DNA of 38,120 bases from CAYRGC01 sp964423795 (GCA_964423795.1 CAYRGC010000011.1:1-38120); one strand, 5' to 3'. Shown: positions 6,613 to 14,095, counted from the first letter of the stretch. The notes: a model not told the origin generated them from the letters alone. Numbers and translations: made by a program.

Positions 6613-8067
6613 ATGTCAAATCCATCGGAAATTGCGGCCGCAGGGTCGATTCATACGGTTACGGTCGAGAAATTGACCTTCGGAGGCTCCGGATTCGCCC
6701 GGATCGACACCCTCCCCGTTTTCATCCCGGACTCCATTCCGGGACAGCAGGTGCAGATCGTCATCACGAAGCGCAAGGACACCTTCGCGGAGGCCCAGGT
6801 GCAGAAGGTGCTGCGCAAGGCCAAAGACGAGGTGCCGGCCCGGTGCCCACACTTCCACGACTGCGGCGGCTGCGTCTGGCAGAACCTGCCCTATAACAAG
6901 CAGATCGAATACAAGGAGGAGATCGTTCGCGAGACCCTCGGGCACCTCACCCCCGTGGACGACGCGACCCGTAAAGCGCTCGTCGGGCGCGTGCTCGGCA
7001 TCGTCCCGAGTCCGCAGATCTTCAACTACCGCAACAAGATGGAGTTCAGCTTCGGCTACACCAGCATGCGGACGGAGGAGAAGAACGGCAGGCGCCTGTA
7101 CTTCGACGAGGGCCCGACCGTCGGGTTCCACCAGCCGGGCAAATGGGACACGGTTCTGCCGATCGCCGAGTGCCACCTCTACGACGAGCAGACGAGCATG
7201 CTCCTGCAGGACGTGCGCCGGTTCATGGAGCAGACGCGCCTGCCCGTGTTCAACCCCAAGACCAACAAGGGCATGCTCCGCACGCTGCTGCTCCGACGCG
7301 GCGTCTACACCGGCGAGCAGATGATCTGTTTCGTCATGCACGCCCGCAAAAAGGAGCTCGAGCCGCTCTTCCAGCACTTCCTCCGCGCCTTCGGCGGCCG
7401 GCCGCACCTGGCGTCGCTGCTCATCGTGGAGCACTTGGGCACGCACGAGCGCCCGGAGTTCCCCAAAGTCCACACGCTCGTGGGGAAGCCCAGCATCACC
7501 GAGCGCCTCTTCGACCTCACGTTCGAGATCTCGCCGTTCTCCTTCTTCCAGACGAACACGCTGGCCGCGGAGAAGCTCTACCGCGCGATCGCGGACGCCG
7601 CCGACCTGACCCAGCGGGACACCGTGCTCGACCTCTACTGCGGCATGGGCACCATCGGCCAGTACCTCGCGCGCTTCTGCGCGAAGGTGGTGGGCGTGGA
7701 GAGCCATCCGACGGCCGTCGACGACGCGCTCAAGAGCGCCGGCCGCAACCGCATCGCCAACATCAGCTTCTACAAAGGCCGGGCGGAACAGGTGATGGAG
7801 AGCCAGCTCAAGCCCGGGGGGAAATACGCGTTCGACGTCATCGTCGTCGACCCGCCGCGCGCGGGACTCCATCCCAAGGCGCGCGACGCCGTGATCGGGC
7901 ACAAGCCGAAGAAGGTCGTGTACGTCTCGTGCAACACCTCCACCTTCGCCCGCGACCTCGGCGATTTCCTCAAGAACGGCTACGAGCTGCGCACGGTCCA
8001 GCCCGTGGACCTCTTCCCGCACACGGGGCACATCGAAACGGTGGCTTTGCTGCAGCGGAAAGACTGA
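6613..8067 (+). CDS. 23S rRNA (uracil-C5)-methyltransferase, RlmD/TrmA family
   Basis: Enzymes of this family transfer a methyl group from SAM to C5 of a uridine in 23S rRNA (RlmD, RlmCD) or tRNA (TrmA). An N-terminal TRAM domain (HTVTVEKLTFGGSGFARID) is followed by the iron-sulphur cysteines C78, C84 and C87 (CPHFHDCGGC) with C187 as the likely fourth ligand. The SAM fold shows VLDLYCGMGTIGQYLA, VVDPPRAGL and the nucleophile motif VSCNTSTFARDL (C440). Length (484) and TRAM plus cluster fit the RlmD/RlmCD side of the family, but the target base cannot be read from sequence. A TACATT box ends 9 nt before the ATG, and no GGAGG site precedes it. Confidence 0.9.
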   Translation: MSNPSEIAAAGSIHTVTVEKLTFGGSGFARIDTLPVFIPDSIPGQQVQIVITKRKDTFAEAQVQKVLRKAKDEVPARCPHFHDCGGCVWQNLPYNKQIEYKEEIVRETLGHLTPVDDATRKALVGRVLGIVPSPQIFNYRNKMEFSFGYTSMRTEEKNGRRLYFDEGPTVGFHQPGKWDTVLPIAECHLYDEQTSMLLQDVRRFMEQTRLPVFNPKTNKGMLRTLLLRRGVYTGEQMICFVMHARKKELEPLFQHFLRAFGGRPHLASLLIVEHLGTHERPEFPKVHTLVGKPSITERLFDLTFEISPFSFFQTNTLAAEKLYRAIADAADLTQRDTVLDLYCGMGTIGQYLARFCAKVVGVESHPTAVDDALKSAGRNRIANISFYKGRAEQVMESQLKPGGKYAFDVIVVDPPRAGLHPKARDAVIGHKPKKVVYVSCNTSTFARDLGDFLKNGYELRTVQPVDLFPHTGHIETVALLQRKD

Positions 8068-8107
8068 GGGGCTTCTCCAAAAGCTGGCGACCGCTCGCCG
8101 GGCGCAG

Positions 8108-8113
8108 TAGCGT
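8108..8113 (+). promoter_or_regulatory. -10 box (TAGCGT) of a leaderless gene
   Basis: TAGCGT ends 6 nt before the GTG start at 8120, which places the predicted first transcribed base on or beside the start codon. This supports GTG 8120 as the start. Confidence 0.5.
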
Positions 8114-8119
8114 CGCGCC

Positions 8120-8692
8120 GTGCCGCTTCCCGAATCCCGCCGCGAGCCCCTGCAGTTGCACGCGCCGACGGCGGTCAGCGTGGCTCTCGTGGAGGAAGCC
8201 AAAGGTCGCGAGGAATTCGAGGATCTCTTGCCGACGATCGGGGAGATGAAGCTCGAAATCCGCCGCGGCATGTCCTACCACTTCGCGTTGGCGAATTTTC
8301 GGGAGGATCTGCAGAAAATTACTGCGGATAGCTTCTCTCATCCGGTCTACGTTTCTGCGTTCAAGCCCTTCGAGCCGTTGAAGCCGTATCGGCAGATCGC
8401 CGGACTCGCGATCACGCAGCCGTACAGACCGCAGCGCGGTCCGTTCCGGAGAAAATCCGTGCGCGAGATCCTCGAACTGCGGGTCGCGGAGAGCGTCGCG
8501 TGGGAGCCGGTGGTGCGCTTTCTCATCCAGCAATGCAAAGATGAAGTGATCCGGAACGCCACGCACGTGCTGCGCTTCTCCCTCGCCAAGGGGGAAGAGG
8601 CGCTGGAGAATCTTCTCTGGGCCGACGGGTTCAGCAGGCAGGGGAAACACTCCATGGCTTGGCTTACTCCCCGCAAGGCCGTAGATTCCTGA
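8120..8692 (+). CDS. Hypothetical protein, 190 residues
   Basis: I cannot place this protein in a family. It is cytoplasmic-looking, mixed alpha/beta, without signal peptide or membrane helices. Segments such as TAVSVALVEEAKGREEFEDL, EMKLEIRRGMSYHFALANFR and the C-terminal LLWADGFSRQGKHSMAWLTP could suit a small enzyme or binding fold, but I see no catalytic motif. It sits 52 nt after the rRNA methyltransferase gene and only 1 nt before rlmH, so it may be expressed with these two rRNA-modification genes. The start is GTG with a -10 box 6 nt upstream. The opposite strand is also open here, but its frame is Arg/Ser-rich and looks like a shadow. Confidence 0.65.
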   Translation: MPLPESRREPLQLHAPTAVSVALVEEAKGREEFEDLLPTIGEMKLEIRRGMSYHFALANFREDLQKITADSFSHPVYVSAFKPFEPLKPYRQIAGLAITQPYRPQRGPFRRKSVREILELRVAESVAWEPVVRFLIQQCKDEVIRNATHVLRFSLAKGEEALENLLWADGFSRQGKHSMAWLTPRKAVDS

Positions 8693-8693
8693 G

Positions 8694-9143
8694 GTGATCA
8701 CTCTCCTTTGCGTGGGCAAGCTCAAGACTTCCTGGATCGCGGAAGGTTGCGGCGAATATCTCGGGCGGCTCCGCGGCGTCGACGTGCGCGAGGTGCCCGC
8801 GAGCAAGGAGCGCGACCCGCTGCGGCAGAAGGACGAGGAGGGGGAACGTCTGCTCGCGGCCGCCGGGAAGATCCGCGGCGAGATCTGGACGCTCGACGAG
8901 ACCGGAAAATCGTTCGCCTCACGAACTTTCTCGGAGTTTCTCGGCAAGGCCGCCGACCGGGGCACGCAGATCGCGTTCGTTCTCGGCGGCGCGTACGGCC
9001 TCAGCGACGCCGTGAAGTCCGCGGCCCGCGGATCGATCCGCCTGAGCGACATGACCTTCCCCCACGAGCTCTGCCGCCTGGTCGCGTTGGAACAGCTGTA
9101 CCGCGCGCAGGAGATCCGGAGGGGCTCGGGGTATCATCACTGA
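8694..9143 (+). CDS. rlmH: 23S rRNA (pseudouridine-1915-N3)-methyltransferase RlmH
   Basis: RlmH methylates N3 of pseudouridine 1915 in helix 69 of 23S rRNA on assembled ribosomes. The 149 residues match the compact SPOUT fold of the family: N-terminal ITLLCVGKLKTSWIAEG, a central TLDETGKSFASRTFSEFL, the SAM-binding knot FVLGGAYGLSDAV, and the C-terminal RLSDMTFPHELCRLVALEQLYRA split by the family's typical pattern. The usual C-terminal YHH-like ending is present (GYHH). The start is GTG at 8694, one base after the preceding stop; TAGATT (8682-8687) ends 6 nt upstream, so it may have its own leaderless transcript as well as reading through from the gene before it. Confidence 0.95.
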   Translation: MITLLCVGKLKTSWIAEGCGEYLGRLRGVDVREVPASKERDPLRQKDEEGERLLAAAGKIRGEIWTLDETGKSFASRTFSEFLGKAADRGTQIAFVLGGAYGLSDAVKSAARGSIRLSDMTFPHELCRLVALEQLYRAQEIRRGSGYHH

Positions 9144-9309
9144 TCCGCGGAGTGGCCGCCTTCCTTCGTCTTCGCTCAGGACCGTCTGCCCGCGGACCCA
9201 CCCTTCGGGAAAAAAGACACTCCGAAGCGGGGCCCGCGAGACCCGCTGCATCGTGCGCTCATAAAAAAATGCAATCAATTCTTCCGAGAAGGATGGGCCG
9301 TGTTCTGTG

Positions 9310-9315
9310 TACACT
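9310..9315 (+). promoter_or_regulatory. -10 box (TACACT) of a leaderless gene
   Basis: TACACT ends 6 nt before GTG 9322, the first codon of a signal peptide. The longer reading frame that begins at 9307 would place this promoter inside the coding region, so the spacing decides the start. The 178-nt gap upstream (9144-9321) holds no gene I can support. Confidence 0.55.
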
Positions 9316-9321
9316 GACGCC

Positions 9322-10503
9322 GTGAAGCATCGATGGATTCACATTCTGGCCGGCCTCGCGATCGCGGTCCCCGCGTTCGCCGGCTCCTTCGAGGACGCGT
9401 GCTTCTCGGCGCCGGTCCGTTCCTTCGCGGACCTCCGTTGCTGCTTCGGCGTCGAAGGCGGCCCGCAGGCGTGCCTCGACCGCAAACTCCCCGCGCTCTC
9501 CGCGGGGAAGACGCCGCGCGCGCTCCTCGACGAGATGGACGAGGCGGGCGGATCCGAGCCGCTCCTCGCGGAGAAATGCCATTTCGTCGCGCATGCCATC
9601 GGACGCCTCGCCGGTCGGATGTCTCCGTCCTTCGCCGACGCGTACCGCGCGTGCGATTACCGGTGCCAGGCGGGTTGCATCCACGGCGTCATCGAGCAAC
9701 TGTTCTTCCACGAGTTGCGGCGCGAGCATTTCACGATCGAGGACCTGCGGGAAAGGATTCCCACCGTGTGCGACGGGGATGCCGTGGGGAAAGGGAGGGC
9801 GGAGCGCATCGAGTGCACGCACGGGCTCGGCCATGCCGTGTTGAGCGGCGTGGACTACGATTTGCCCGCCGCGCTGCGGGGATGCGACCTCGTGCCCGAT
9901 CGCGAGGGGCGGCTCAGCTGCCAACTCGGCGTCTTCATGGAGAACATCATCACCGACGAGACGGAGTTGCGGAACCTCAAGGCGGACGACCCGCTCTATC
10001 CGTGCGACGCCGTCGACCCCGCGTACCGCGCCATGTGCTACACGGAGCAACCCAAGGCGCTGCTGGCGCGTGGCCTCAAACCCGAGGCGATCGCCTCGCT
10101 CTGCGCTCTACTCGGGTCCGACGCCGACCGCTGCTTCGAGGGCCTGGGGCGCGACACGAGCCTGGAGCTTCGGCTCGGGAAGTTTTCCGAGGTCGCCGCC
10201 GTCTGCGAGAGGAGCGCGGGCGATCACCTGCGCGCGTGCGTCACGGGCGCCGCGATGGCCTCGATCGATCTCGCCCAGGACGCGTCCGTCGCGCTGCCGT
10301 ACTGCGCGGCGTTCGCGTCGGAAGACGCGCGCGGGCTCTGCGTCGACCGGGTTCTCTGGTACCTGCGCGACGTGCACGGATGGGACGCGGATCGGCTCGA
10401 TGCCGAGTGCTCCGCGCACGGGGGAACGCTCGCCGACCTCTGCCTGGATCGGCGCGCCGCGCACGATTCCTTCTGGGCGCGGTTCTGGCGGTGGTTCTTG
10501 TGA
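9322..10503 (+). CDS. Exported cysteine-repeat protein with His-Cys motifs
   Basis: The 393-residue protein has a signal peptide (about residues 1-21, MKHRWIHILAGLAIAVPAFA) and no other membrane helix, so it should be periplasmic or secreted. It contains 22 cysteines. The N-terminal half holds His-bearing motifs: KCHFVAHAIGR, GCIHGVIEQLFFHEL and CTHGLGHAVL. The second half is six tandem modules, each with a cysteine pair 9-11 residues apart (for example SLCALLGSDADRCFEG and AVCERSAGDHLRACVTG), spaced like helical repeats stitched by disulphides. Similar CH..H/HG.GH proteins occur, to my recollection, in environmental genomes without known function. Metal or haem binding by the His-Cys motifs is possible but unproven. 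The gene stands alone between convergent and co-directional neighbours with its own promoter. Confidence 0.75.
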   Translation: MKHRWIHILAGLAIAVPAFAGSFEDACFSAPVRSFADLRCCFGVEGGPQACLDRKLPALSAGKTPRALLDEMDEAGGSEPLLAEKCHFVAHAIGRLAGRMSPSFADAYRACDYRCQAGCIHGVIEQLFFHELRREHFTIEDLRERIPTVCDGDAVGKGRAERIECTHGLGHAVLSGVDYDLPAALRGCDLVPDREGRLSCQLGVFMENIITDETELRNLKADDPLYPCDAVDPAYRAMCYTEQPKALLARGLKPEAIASLCALLGSDADRCFEGLGRDTSLELRLGKFSEVAAVCERSAGDHLRACVTGAAMASIDLAQDASVALPYCAAFASEDARGLCVDRVLWYLRDVHGWDADRLDAECSAHGGTLADLCLDRRAAHDSFWARFWRWFL

Positions 10504-10869
10504 TCACATCCACCGCGCGTCGTTCTCGCGGAGGTCCTGCAGTCGCAACGCCGCCATTTTTTGGATGAGCGCCTTCGGCAGCGGGCGGTCGTACGGCAAT
10601 TGGATCGATCCTTTCCCGGTAACGAAATCTCCGCACTCGCTCTTCAGCGCCCCGATCACCGCGGGCGTGGGCATGAAGTTGAGGTGCTTCTTATAAGCGG
10701 CGTACGCGAAGAGGATGCGCTTCTCCTCAAAGACGGGGTTGCCCCACTTCAGGCTTTCCGTCGCTTCCGGCGCCGCGTCCTTCAGGATCGCGCGGAGCTC
10801 CTTCAGGCTCGCCCTGGCCTCCCTCGGGGCGGCAGCAACGTACTCGGCGACGGTCTTCGGTTTGGACAT
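10504..10869 (-). CDS. DUF1801 (YdhG-like) protein
   Basis: This 121-residue cytoplasmic protein matches the DUF1801/YdhG fold, which is related to iron-chaperone frataxin-like proteins; its biochemical role is not settled. Family hallmarks seen here are the N-terminal helix pair (VAEYVAAAPREARASLKELR), ESLKWGNPVFEEKRILFAY, and the later KKHLNFMPTPAVIGALKSEC followed by GKGSIQLPYDRPLPKALIQK. The ATG has TATGCT (10881-10876) ending 6 nt upstream on the minus strand, consistent with a leaderless transcript. Its stop meets the end of the cysteine-repeat gene from the other strand with no gap. It lies downstream of the NTF2-like gene, 15 nt away, so read-through is also possible. Confidence 0.85.
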   Translation of the reverse strand: MSKPKTVAEYVAAAPREARASLKELRAILKDAAPEATESLKWGNPVFEEKRILFAYAAYKKHLNFMPTPAVIGALKSECGDFVTGKGSIQLPYDRPLPKALIQKMAALRLQDLRENDARWM

Positions 10870-10884
10870 GCGGGAAGCATACCC

Positions 10885-11241
10885 TCAGCCCCGCGCCTCG
10901 ATCAGATTGCTCGTGAGTTTTCGGATCTTCCCGTCCCGCATCTCGAACACGTTGCGGAACACGGCGAAAAACGGCGCGCCGCCCTTCTTGGCGCTGCGGA
11001 TTTCCAGATCCGCGGTCACGACGTCGTTTACTTCCACTATGCCTTTTACGGTGATCGCCGGACGCCCCTCGAACGCGTCGTTCTCGATCTCCTTGTCGAA
11101 GGCGTCCTTGCCTTCCAGGCGGAACGCGCCCGGGAGTTCCCAGACGACGTCGTCCGTGAGGCACGATACAATGCCCTCGTGATCGGTCTTGCGGAAGCCG
11201 TCGAGATACCGTTCCACGGTCTGGATGTTGATCGAAGTCAT
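10885..11241 (-). CDS. NTF2-like / SnoaL-like domain protein
   Basis: The 118 residues form one NTF2/SnoaL-type cone domain: an N-terminal helix pair (INIQTVERYLDGFRKTDHEG), VSCLTDDVVWELPGAF, then beta strands (ITVKGIVEVNDVVTADLEIR, FFAVFRNVFEMRDGKIRKLT). Such domains serve as ketosteroid-isomerase-like enzymes or as ligand-binding and dimerisation units; no catalytic Asp/Tyr pair can be assigned here. The ATG begins only 7 nt after the CCA end of tRNA-Glu(CTC) on the same strand, so its mRNA is probably released by tRNA 3'-end processing or begins within the tRNA. I see no separate -10 box at the usual distance. Confidence 0.85.
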   Translation of the reverse strand: MTSINIQTVERYLDGFRKTDHEGIVSCLTDDVVWELPGAFRLEGKDAFDKEIENDAFEGRPAITVKGIVEVNDVVTADLEIRSAKKGGAPFFAVFRNVFEMRDGKIRKLTSNLIEARG

Positions 11242-11248
11242 GAGGTGT

Positions 11249-11323
11249 TGGCAGCCCCACGGGGAATCGAACCCCGCTTTACAGGATGAGAACCTGTTGT
11301 CCTAGCCGATAGACGATGGGGCC
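11249..11323 (-). tRNA. tRNA-Glu (anticodon CTC), CCA encoded
   Basis: Read on the minus strand, the gene begins GGCCCCATCGTCTATCGG and ends CCCCGTGGGGCTGCCA. The anticodon stem ACAGG/CCTGT encloses TTCTCAT, giving anticodon CTC. The T arm GCGGG-TTCGATT-CCCCG is intact, the discriminator is G73 and CCA is encoded. The acceptor stem has a G1-U72 wobble in place of the usual G-C. Confidence 0.95.
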
Positions 11324-11353
11324 ACGAAAGAAAAGAGCGGTGCGCCGCGCGTG

Positions 11354-11396
11354 CCGCGGAGCCCGCGGAGTATAACAAAGAAGGGCTTCGGGCCAA
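11354..11396 (-). promoter_or_regulatory. tRNA-Glu(CTC) promoter and leader hairpin
   Basis: On the minus strand TTGGCC (11396-11391) and TATACT (11374-11369) are separated by 16 nt. Immediately downstream, CCGCGGGCTCCGCGG (11368-11354) is an inverted repeat that would fold in the 5' leader of the pre-tRNA, about 30 nt before the mature end. Confidence 0.55.
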
Positions 11397-11452
11397 GGGG
11401 ATTTGGAAGGTTTGCGGCTTTCGGGCAGGAATCCTCGCCGGTTCGTTCATAG

Positions 11453-11481
11453 TTGCTAAATATGTAAAAATATTCTATAAT
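11453..11481 (+). promoter_or_regulatory. Strong consensus promoter for the receiver-domain gene
   Basis: TTGCTA (11453-11458) and TATAAT (11476-11481) are spaced by exactly 17 nt in a short A/T-rich island. The ATG follows 9 nt after the -10 box. This is the closest match to the sigma-70 consensus in the window. Confidence 0.75.
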
Positions 11482-11490
11482 ATACACAAC

Positions 11491-11871
11491 ATGCAAAAAA
11501 CACTCCTCATCGCCGACGACGATTCCATGTTCGTCGACATCCTCATGTTCGAATCCGAGAAGCGCCAGCTTCCCTGGCAGATCGTCTCCGTTCCGGACGG
11601 CCAGCGCACGATTTCCACGCTCACCGAGCGCAAGCCCGATATCCTCGTTCTCGATCTGCGCATGCCGCGCGTGGACGGGTTCGCCGTGCTCGAGCACATG
11701 CGCGCGAACCGGTCGGACGTTCCCGTACTCGTCGTGACGCACTACAACAACCCCGAGTACCGCCAGAAGAGCATGGAGTACGGAGTGAAGGAGTACATCG
11801 TGAAATCCGACTGGAGGATCGACCGCCTGGTCGACCGCATCCATCAGCATCTCGCCGGAGCCGCCGTCTGA
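11491..11871 (+). CDS. Stand-alone response-regulator receiver domain (CheY/Spo0F-like)
   Basis: The 126 residues make one receiver domain with no output domain. The acidic pocket is IADDDS (D9-D11), the phosphorylation site is D55 in LVLDLRMPRVDGF, the switch Thr is T83 (VVTHYN) and the conserved Lys is K105 (YIVKSDW). It should accept a phosphate from a histidine kinase and signal by protein contact, as CheY and Spo0F do. No kinase, chemotaxis or flagellar gene lies in the window, so it is an orphan. It has the strongest promoter here, which suggests high and perhaps constitutive expression. The THYN/SDW surface differs from classical CheY and may mark its partner. Confidence 0.93.
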   Translation: MQKTLLIADDDSMFVDILMFESEKRQLPWQIVSVPDGQRTISTLTERKPDILVLDLRMPRVDGFAVLEHMRANRSDVPVLVVTHYNNPEYRQKSMEYGVKEYIVKSDWRIDRLVDRIHQHLAGAAV

Positions 11872-11878
11872 AGAAATG

Positions 11879-11910
11879 AAAAAAGGACGGGAGCCCCGGT
11901 TCCCGCCCTT
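11879..11910 (-). terminator. Rho-independent terminator of the 38-residue gene
   Basis: On the minus strand AAGGGCGGGA and TCCCGTCCTT form a 10-bp stem with one G-U pair around an 8-nt loop, followed by a run of six T. It lies 22 nt after the stop of the zinc-finger-like gene and just beyond the convergent receiver gene. Confidence 0.8.
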
Positions 11911-11932
11911 GGTCGGATTCGCATTTCGCCGC

Positions 11933-12049
11933 TCATTCCGCCGCGTTCGCGTGATCGCAATCGCAGGCGGCCATGCAGTCGGCGCACATCGGCTTTCCGC
12001 AGTCCGCGCAAAGCGTGAGGTTCTCGTGAGCGCAGGTGGCTGGATTCAT
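11933..12049 (-). CDS. Small Cys/His zinc-finger-like protein, 38 residues
   Basis: The peptide starts MNPATCAHENLTLCADCGKP and continues with CADCMAACDCDH, so seven Cys and two His fall in 30 residues with the spacing of a treble-clef or B-box-like zinc site (C-x2-H, C-x2-C, C-x2-C, C-x-C-x-H). It is too short for an enzyme and has no signal peptide. A metal-binding or protein-interaction role is inferred. The longer open frame upstream on this strand overlaps the MscS gene and is Arg/Ser-rich, so I take the internal ATG. A clear terminator directly downstream supports it as a real transcription unit. I did not find a convincing -10 box near the start. Confidence 0.75.
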   Translation of the reverse strand: MNPATCAHENLTLCADCGKPMCADCMAACDCDHANAAE

Positions 12050-12203
12050 GCGTGAGGGGGAGGGATGCCGCAGGAGACGCTTGGCCGCGGGCTTTCTTTC
12101 CCGGAAAGCGGCCGTCTCGTAAGAAAACGGTTTTTCCCGCGTCTTCATACGTGAAACGCCGTCGTTGCCTTCCCCGGCAGCTACGGTCCCGCAACCTTTC
12201 CGC

Positions 12204-13262
12204 ATGCGATTGGACTCCTTCGTCATCGCCGGGAATCCGCTCCAGCAGTGGGGTATCGCCCTCGCCGTGTTCGCGGCCTCGTTCCTGCTCCTGCGGATGC
12301 TGCTTTCGATCCTCGTGCGCAACGCCAAGCTTGCGGCGGCGCGCACGCCCACGAAGGCCGACGACGCCGTGGCGGAGGCGATCGGGAGGTGGAGCGTCTT
12401 CATGACGGTCGTCCTCTCCCTCGCGATCGCCGTGCGGTTTCTGAACCTGACGGACGCGGGGAAGGAGGCGGTGCACGCGGCGGTCTTCGTGCTCTCCGTG
12501 ATCGTCTCGGTGGCGGCGCTGCAGTACGTCACGCTCCACGTGTTCCGCCGCTTCGTCTTCGAGCGCAACGACGAGGCCAAGCAGTTCGCGGACGTGGGCT
12601 CCCTCGTGATCCGGATCGCGTTCTGGACGGTGGGGATCCTCCTCATCCTGTCGAACCTGGGCATCAACGTGCTCTCGCTCGTGGCGGGCCTCGGCATCGG
12701 AGGCATCGCGATCGCGCTCGCGGTGCAGAACATCCTCAGCGATATCTTCTCGGCGTTCTCCCTCTACCTCGACCGGCCGTTTCGGCTCGGGGATTTCATC
12801 GTGGCCGGTCCCCACATGGGGACCGTGCGGAAGATCGGCATCAAGACCACCCGCATCCAGGCGCTGCAGGGTGAGGAGATCGTGATACCGAACAAGGAAC
12901 TCACCGAATCCTGGGTGCAGAACTTCAAGCGCATGCGCCGGCGCCGCATCCAATTCGCGTTCTCGGTGGCGTACTCCACGCCCCCCGAGCGCCTGCCGGA
13001 CATCGCGCGCTTCGTCCGCGAGCTGATCGGCGCGAACAAGAAGACCTCGCTCGAGAGATCGCACTTCAAGGAATTCGGCGACGCGGGGTTCGTGTTCGAG
13101 ACGGCTTACGTCGTCGAGGACGCCGATTACACGCTTTACATGGACATCCAGCAGGACCTCAACGTGGCGATCCTCCGGTGGCTTCAGGACCAGGGCATCG
13201 CCATCGGCAGACAGGCCGCGATCCTGCAGATGGCTCCTTCCGAACTTCGTTCCGTTTCCTAA
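12204..13262 (+). CDS. MscS-family mechanosensitive ion channel
   Basis: MscS channels open when membrane tension rises and protect the cell against hypo-osmotic shock. The 352-residue protein has three N-terminal helices, a pore-lining segment rich in Gly and Ala (VAGLGIGGIAIALAVQNILS), then the MscS beta domain (YLDRPFRLGDFIVAGPHMGT, KIGIKTTRIQALQGEEIVIP, NKELTESWVQNF) and a cytoplasmic C-terminal domain. The length is a little above the 286 residues of E. coli MscS. ATG 12204 is chosen over the longer frame because it begins the first membrane segment; TACGGT (12182-12187) lies 16 nt upstream and the leader is C/T-rich. It is followed after 11 nt by the trehalose-phosphatase-like gene, which would fit an osmotic-stress pair. 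Confidence 0.92.
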   Translation: MRLDSFVIAGNPLQQWGIALAVFAASFLLLRMLLSILVRNAKLAAARTPTKADDAVAEAIGRWSVFMTVVLSLAIAVRFLNLTDAGKEAVHAAVFVLSVIVSVAALQYVTLHVFRRFVFERNDEAKQFADVGSLVIRIAFWTVGILLILSNLGINVLSLVAGLGIGGIAIALAVQNILSDIFSAFSLYLDRPFRLGDFIVAGPHMGTVRKIGIKTTRIQALQGEEIVIPNKELTESWVQNFKRMRRRRIQFAFSVAYSTPPERLPDIARFVRELIGANKKTSLERSHFKEFGDAGFVFETAYVVEDADYTLYMDIQQDLNVAILRWLQDQGIAIGRQAAILQMAPSELRSVS

Positions 13263-13273
13263 CCGTTTTTCCT

Positions 13274-14050
13274 ATGCCACTCCTTTGGACACCTCCCGGC
13301 CGCGTGGAGATCCGCTCCCTCGTCGCCTCGGAAACGCTGCTCGCCTTCGACTTCGACGGCACGCTCGTGCCGCACGCGCCTCCGCCGGGTCAGCTCGTCG
13401 TTTCCTCCGAGACCCTCTATTTGCTGCGTGAATTGAAGGCCTTCGCCCCCCTCGCGGTGATCACGGGCCGGACGCTGGAAGACGTTTCCGGCCATCTTGA
13501 TCCGTCGACGCTCCTCGTGCTCGGCAACTACGGGATCGAGTCCCCGTGGGCGACGGCCGTGAAGAAGGCCGAGGCGGAGCGCGACTGCGCCGGCATCAGG
13601 GAAGCGCTTCGCGTTTCCCCCTGCCCGGATCCTCCCGCCTGGAGGACAAGCGGTACTCCGTCACCCTGCACGAGAAGGACGAGCGCCTCGCGCGTCGGAT
13701 CGCGCGCGGGATCGCGGCGCGCATCACCGAAGGGGCGTTTCCCGATTGCCGGGTCTTCTTCGGCATCGGGACGGTGAATATCCTGCCCATGGGAGCTCCC
13801 ACGAAAGGGGGACGCGCTCAGGGAATGCCTGGCCCATGCCGGGAGGCGGCGGGCGCTCTTTATCGGCGACGACGTGGCGGATGACGAGGCCTTCGCCGTC
13901 GAAGGGACGGCGTGCATCGGCATCGGCTACCGTCGCGCGTCCTCCGCGCGGTTCCATATCCGTCACCAAGGGGAGGTGAACCAGCTTTTCCTCATGATCC
14001 TGGACCAATTCCGCGAAGCGGCGGAGGCGGCGGGAACGGGAATTGCGTGA
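13274..14050 (+). pseudogene. Trehalose-phosphatase-like (OtsB) HAD gene with two compensating frameshifts
   Basis: The translated pieces make one HAD phosphatase: motif I LLAFDFDGTLVPHA, motif II VITGRTLEDV, then LEDKRYSVTLHEKD, the Lys motif (TKGDALRECL) and IGDDVADDEAFAV, as in trehalose-6-phosphate phosphatases. The first and last parts share one frame (13274-13616 and 13811-14050); the middle is read in the -1 frame. The shifts fall at a C5 run (13617-13621, one base short) and a G5 run (13807-13811, one base too many). Without the shifts the first frame stops at 13775. The gene may be a sequencing artefact in two homopolymers, a true pseudogene or, less likely, recoded. If intact it would give a 258-residue enzyme acting after trehalose-phosphate synthase, beside the MscS gene. 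Confidence 0.75.
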
Positions 14051-14095
14051 CGCGCGCCAGATGGGGGATACTCCGATCGTCTTCCCCCCTTTGCC

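Noticed and set aside
7970..9052. A minus-strand open frame across the 8.1-9.1 kb genes
   Set aside because: Its product is Arg/Ser/Pro-rich, whereas the plus strand encodes RlmH and an adjacent gene with leaderless -10 boxes at proper spacing.
13617..13811. Programmed -1/+1 ribosomal frameshifting in the trehalose-phosphatase-like gene
   Set aside because: There is no X-XXY-YYZ slippery heptamer or stimulatory stem next to the shift sites, and both sites are simple homopolymers, so sequencing or mutation is more likely.
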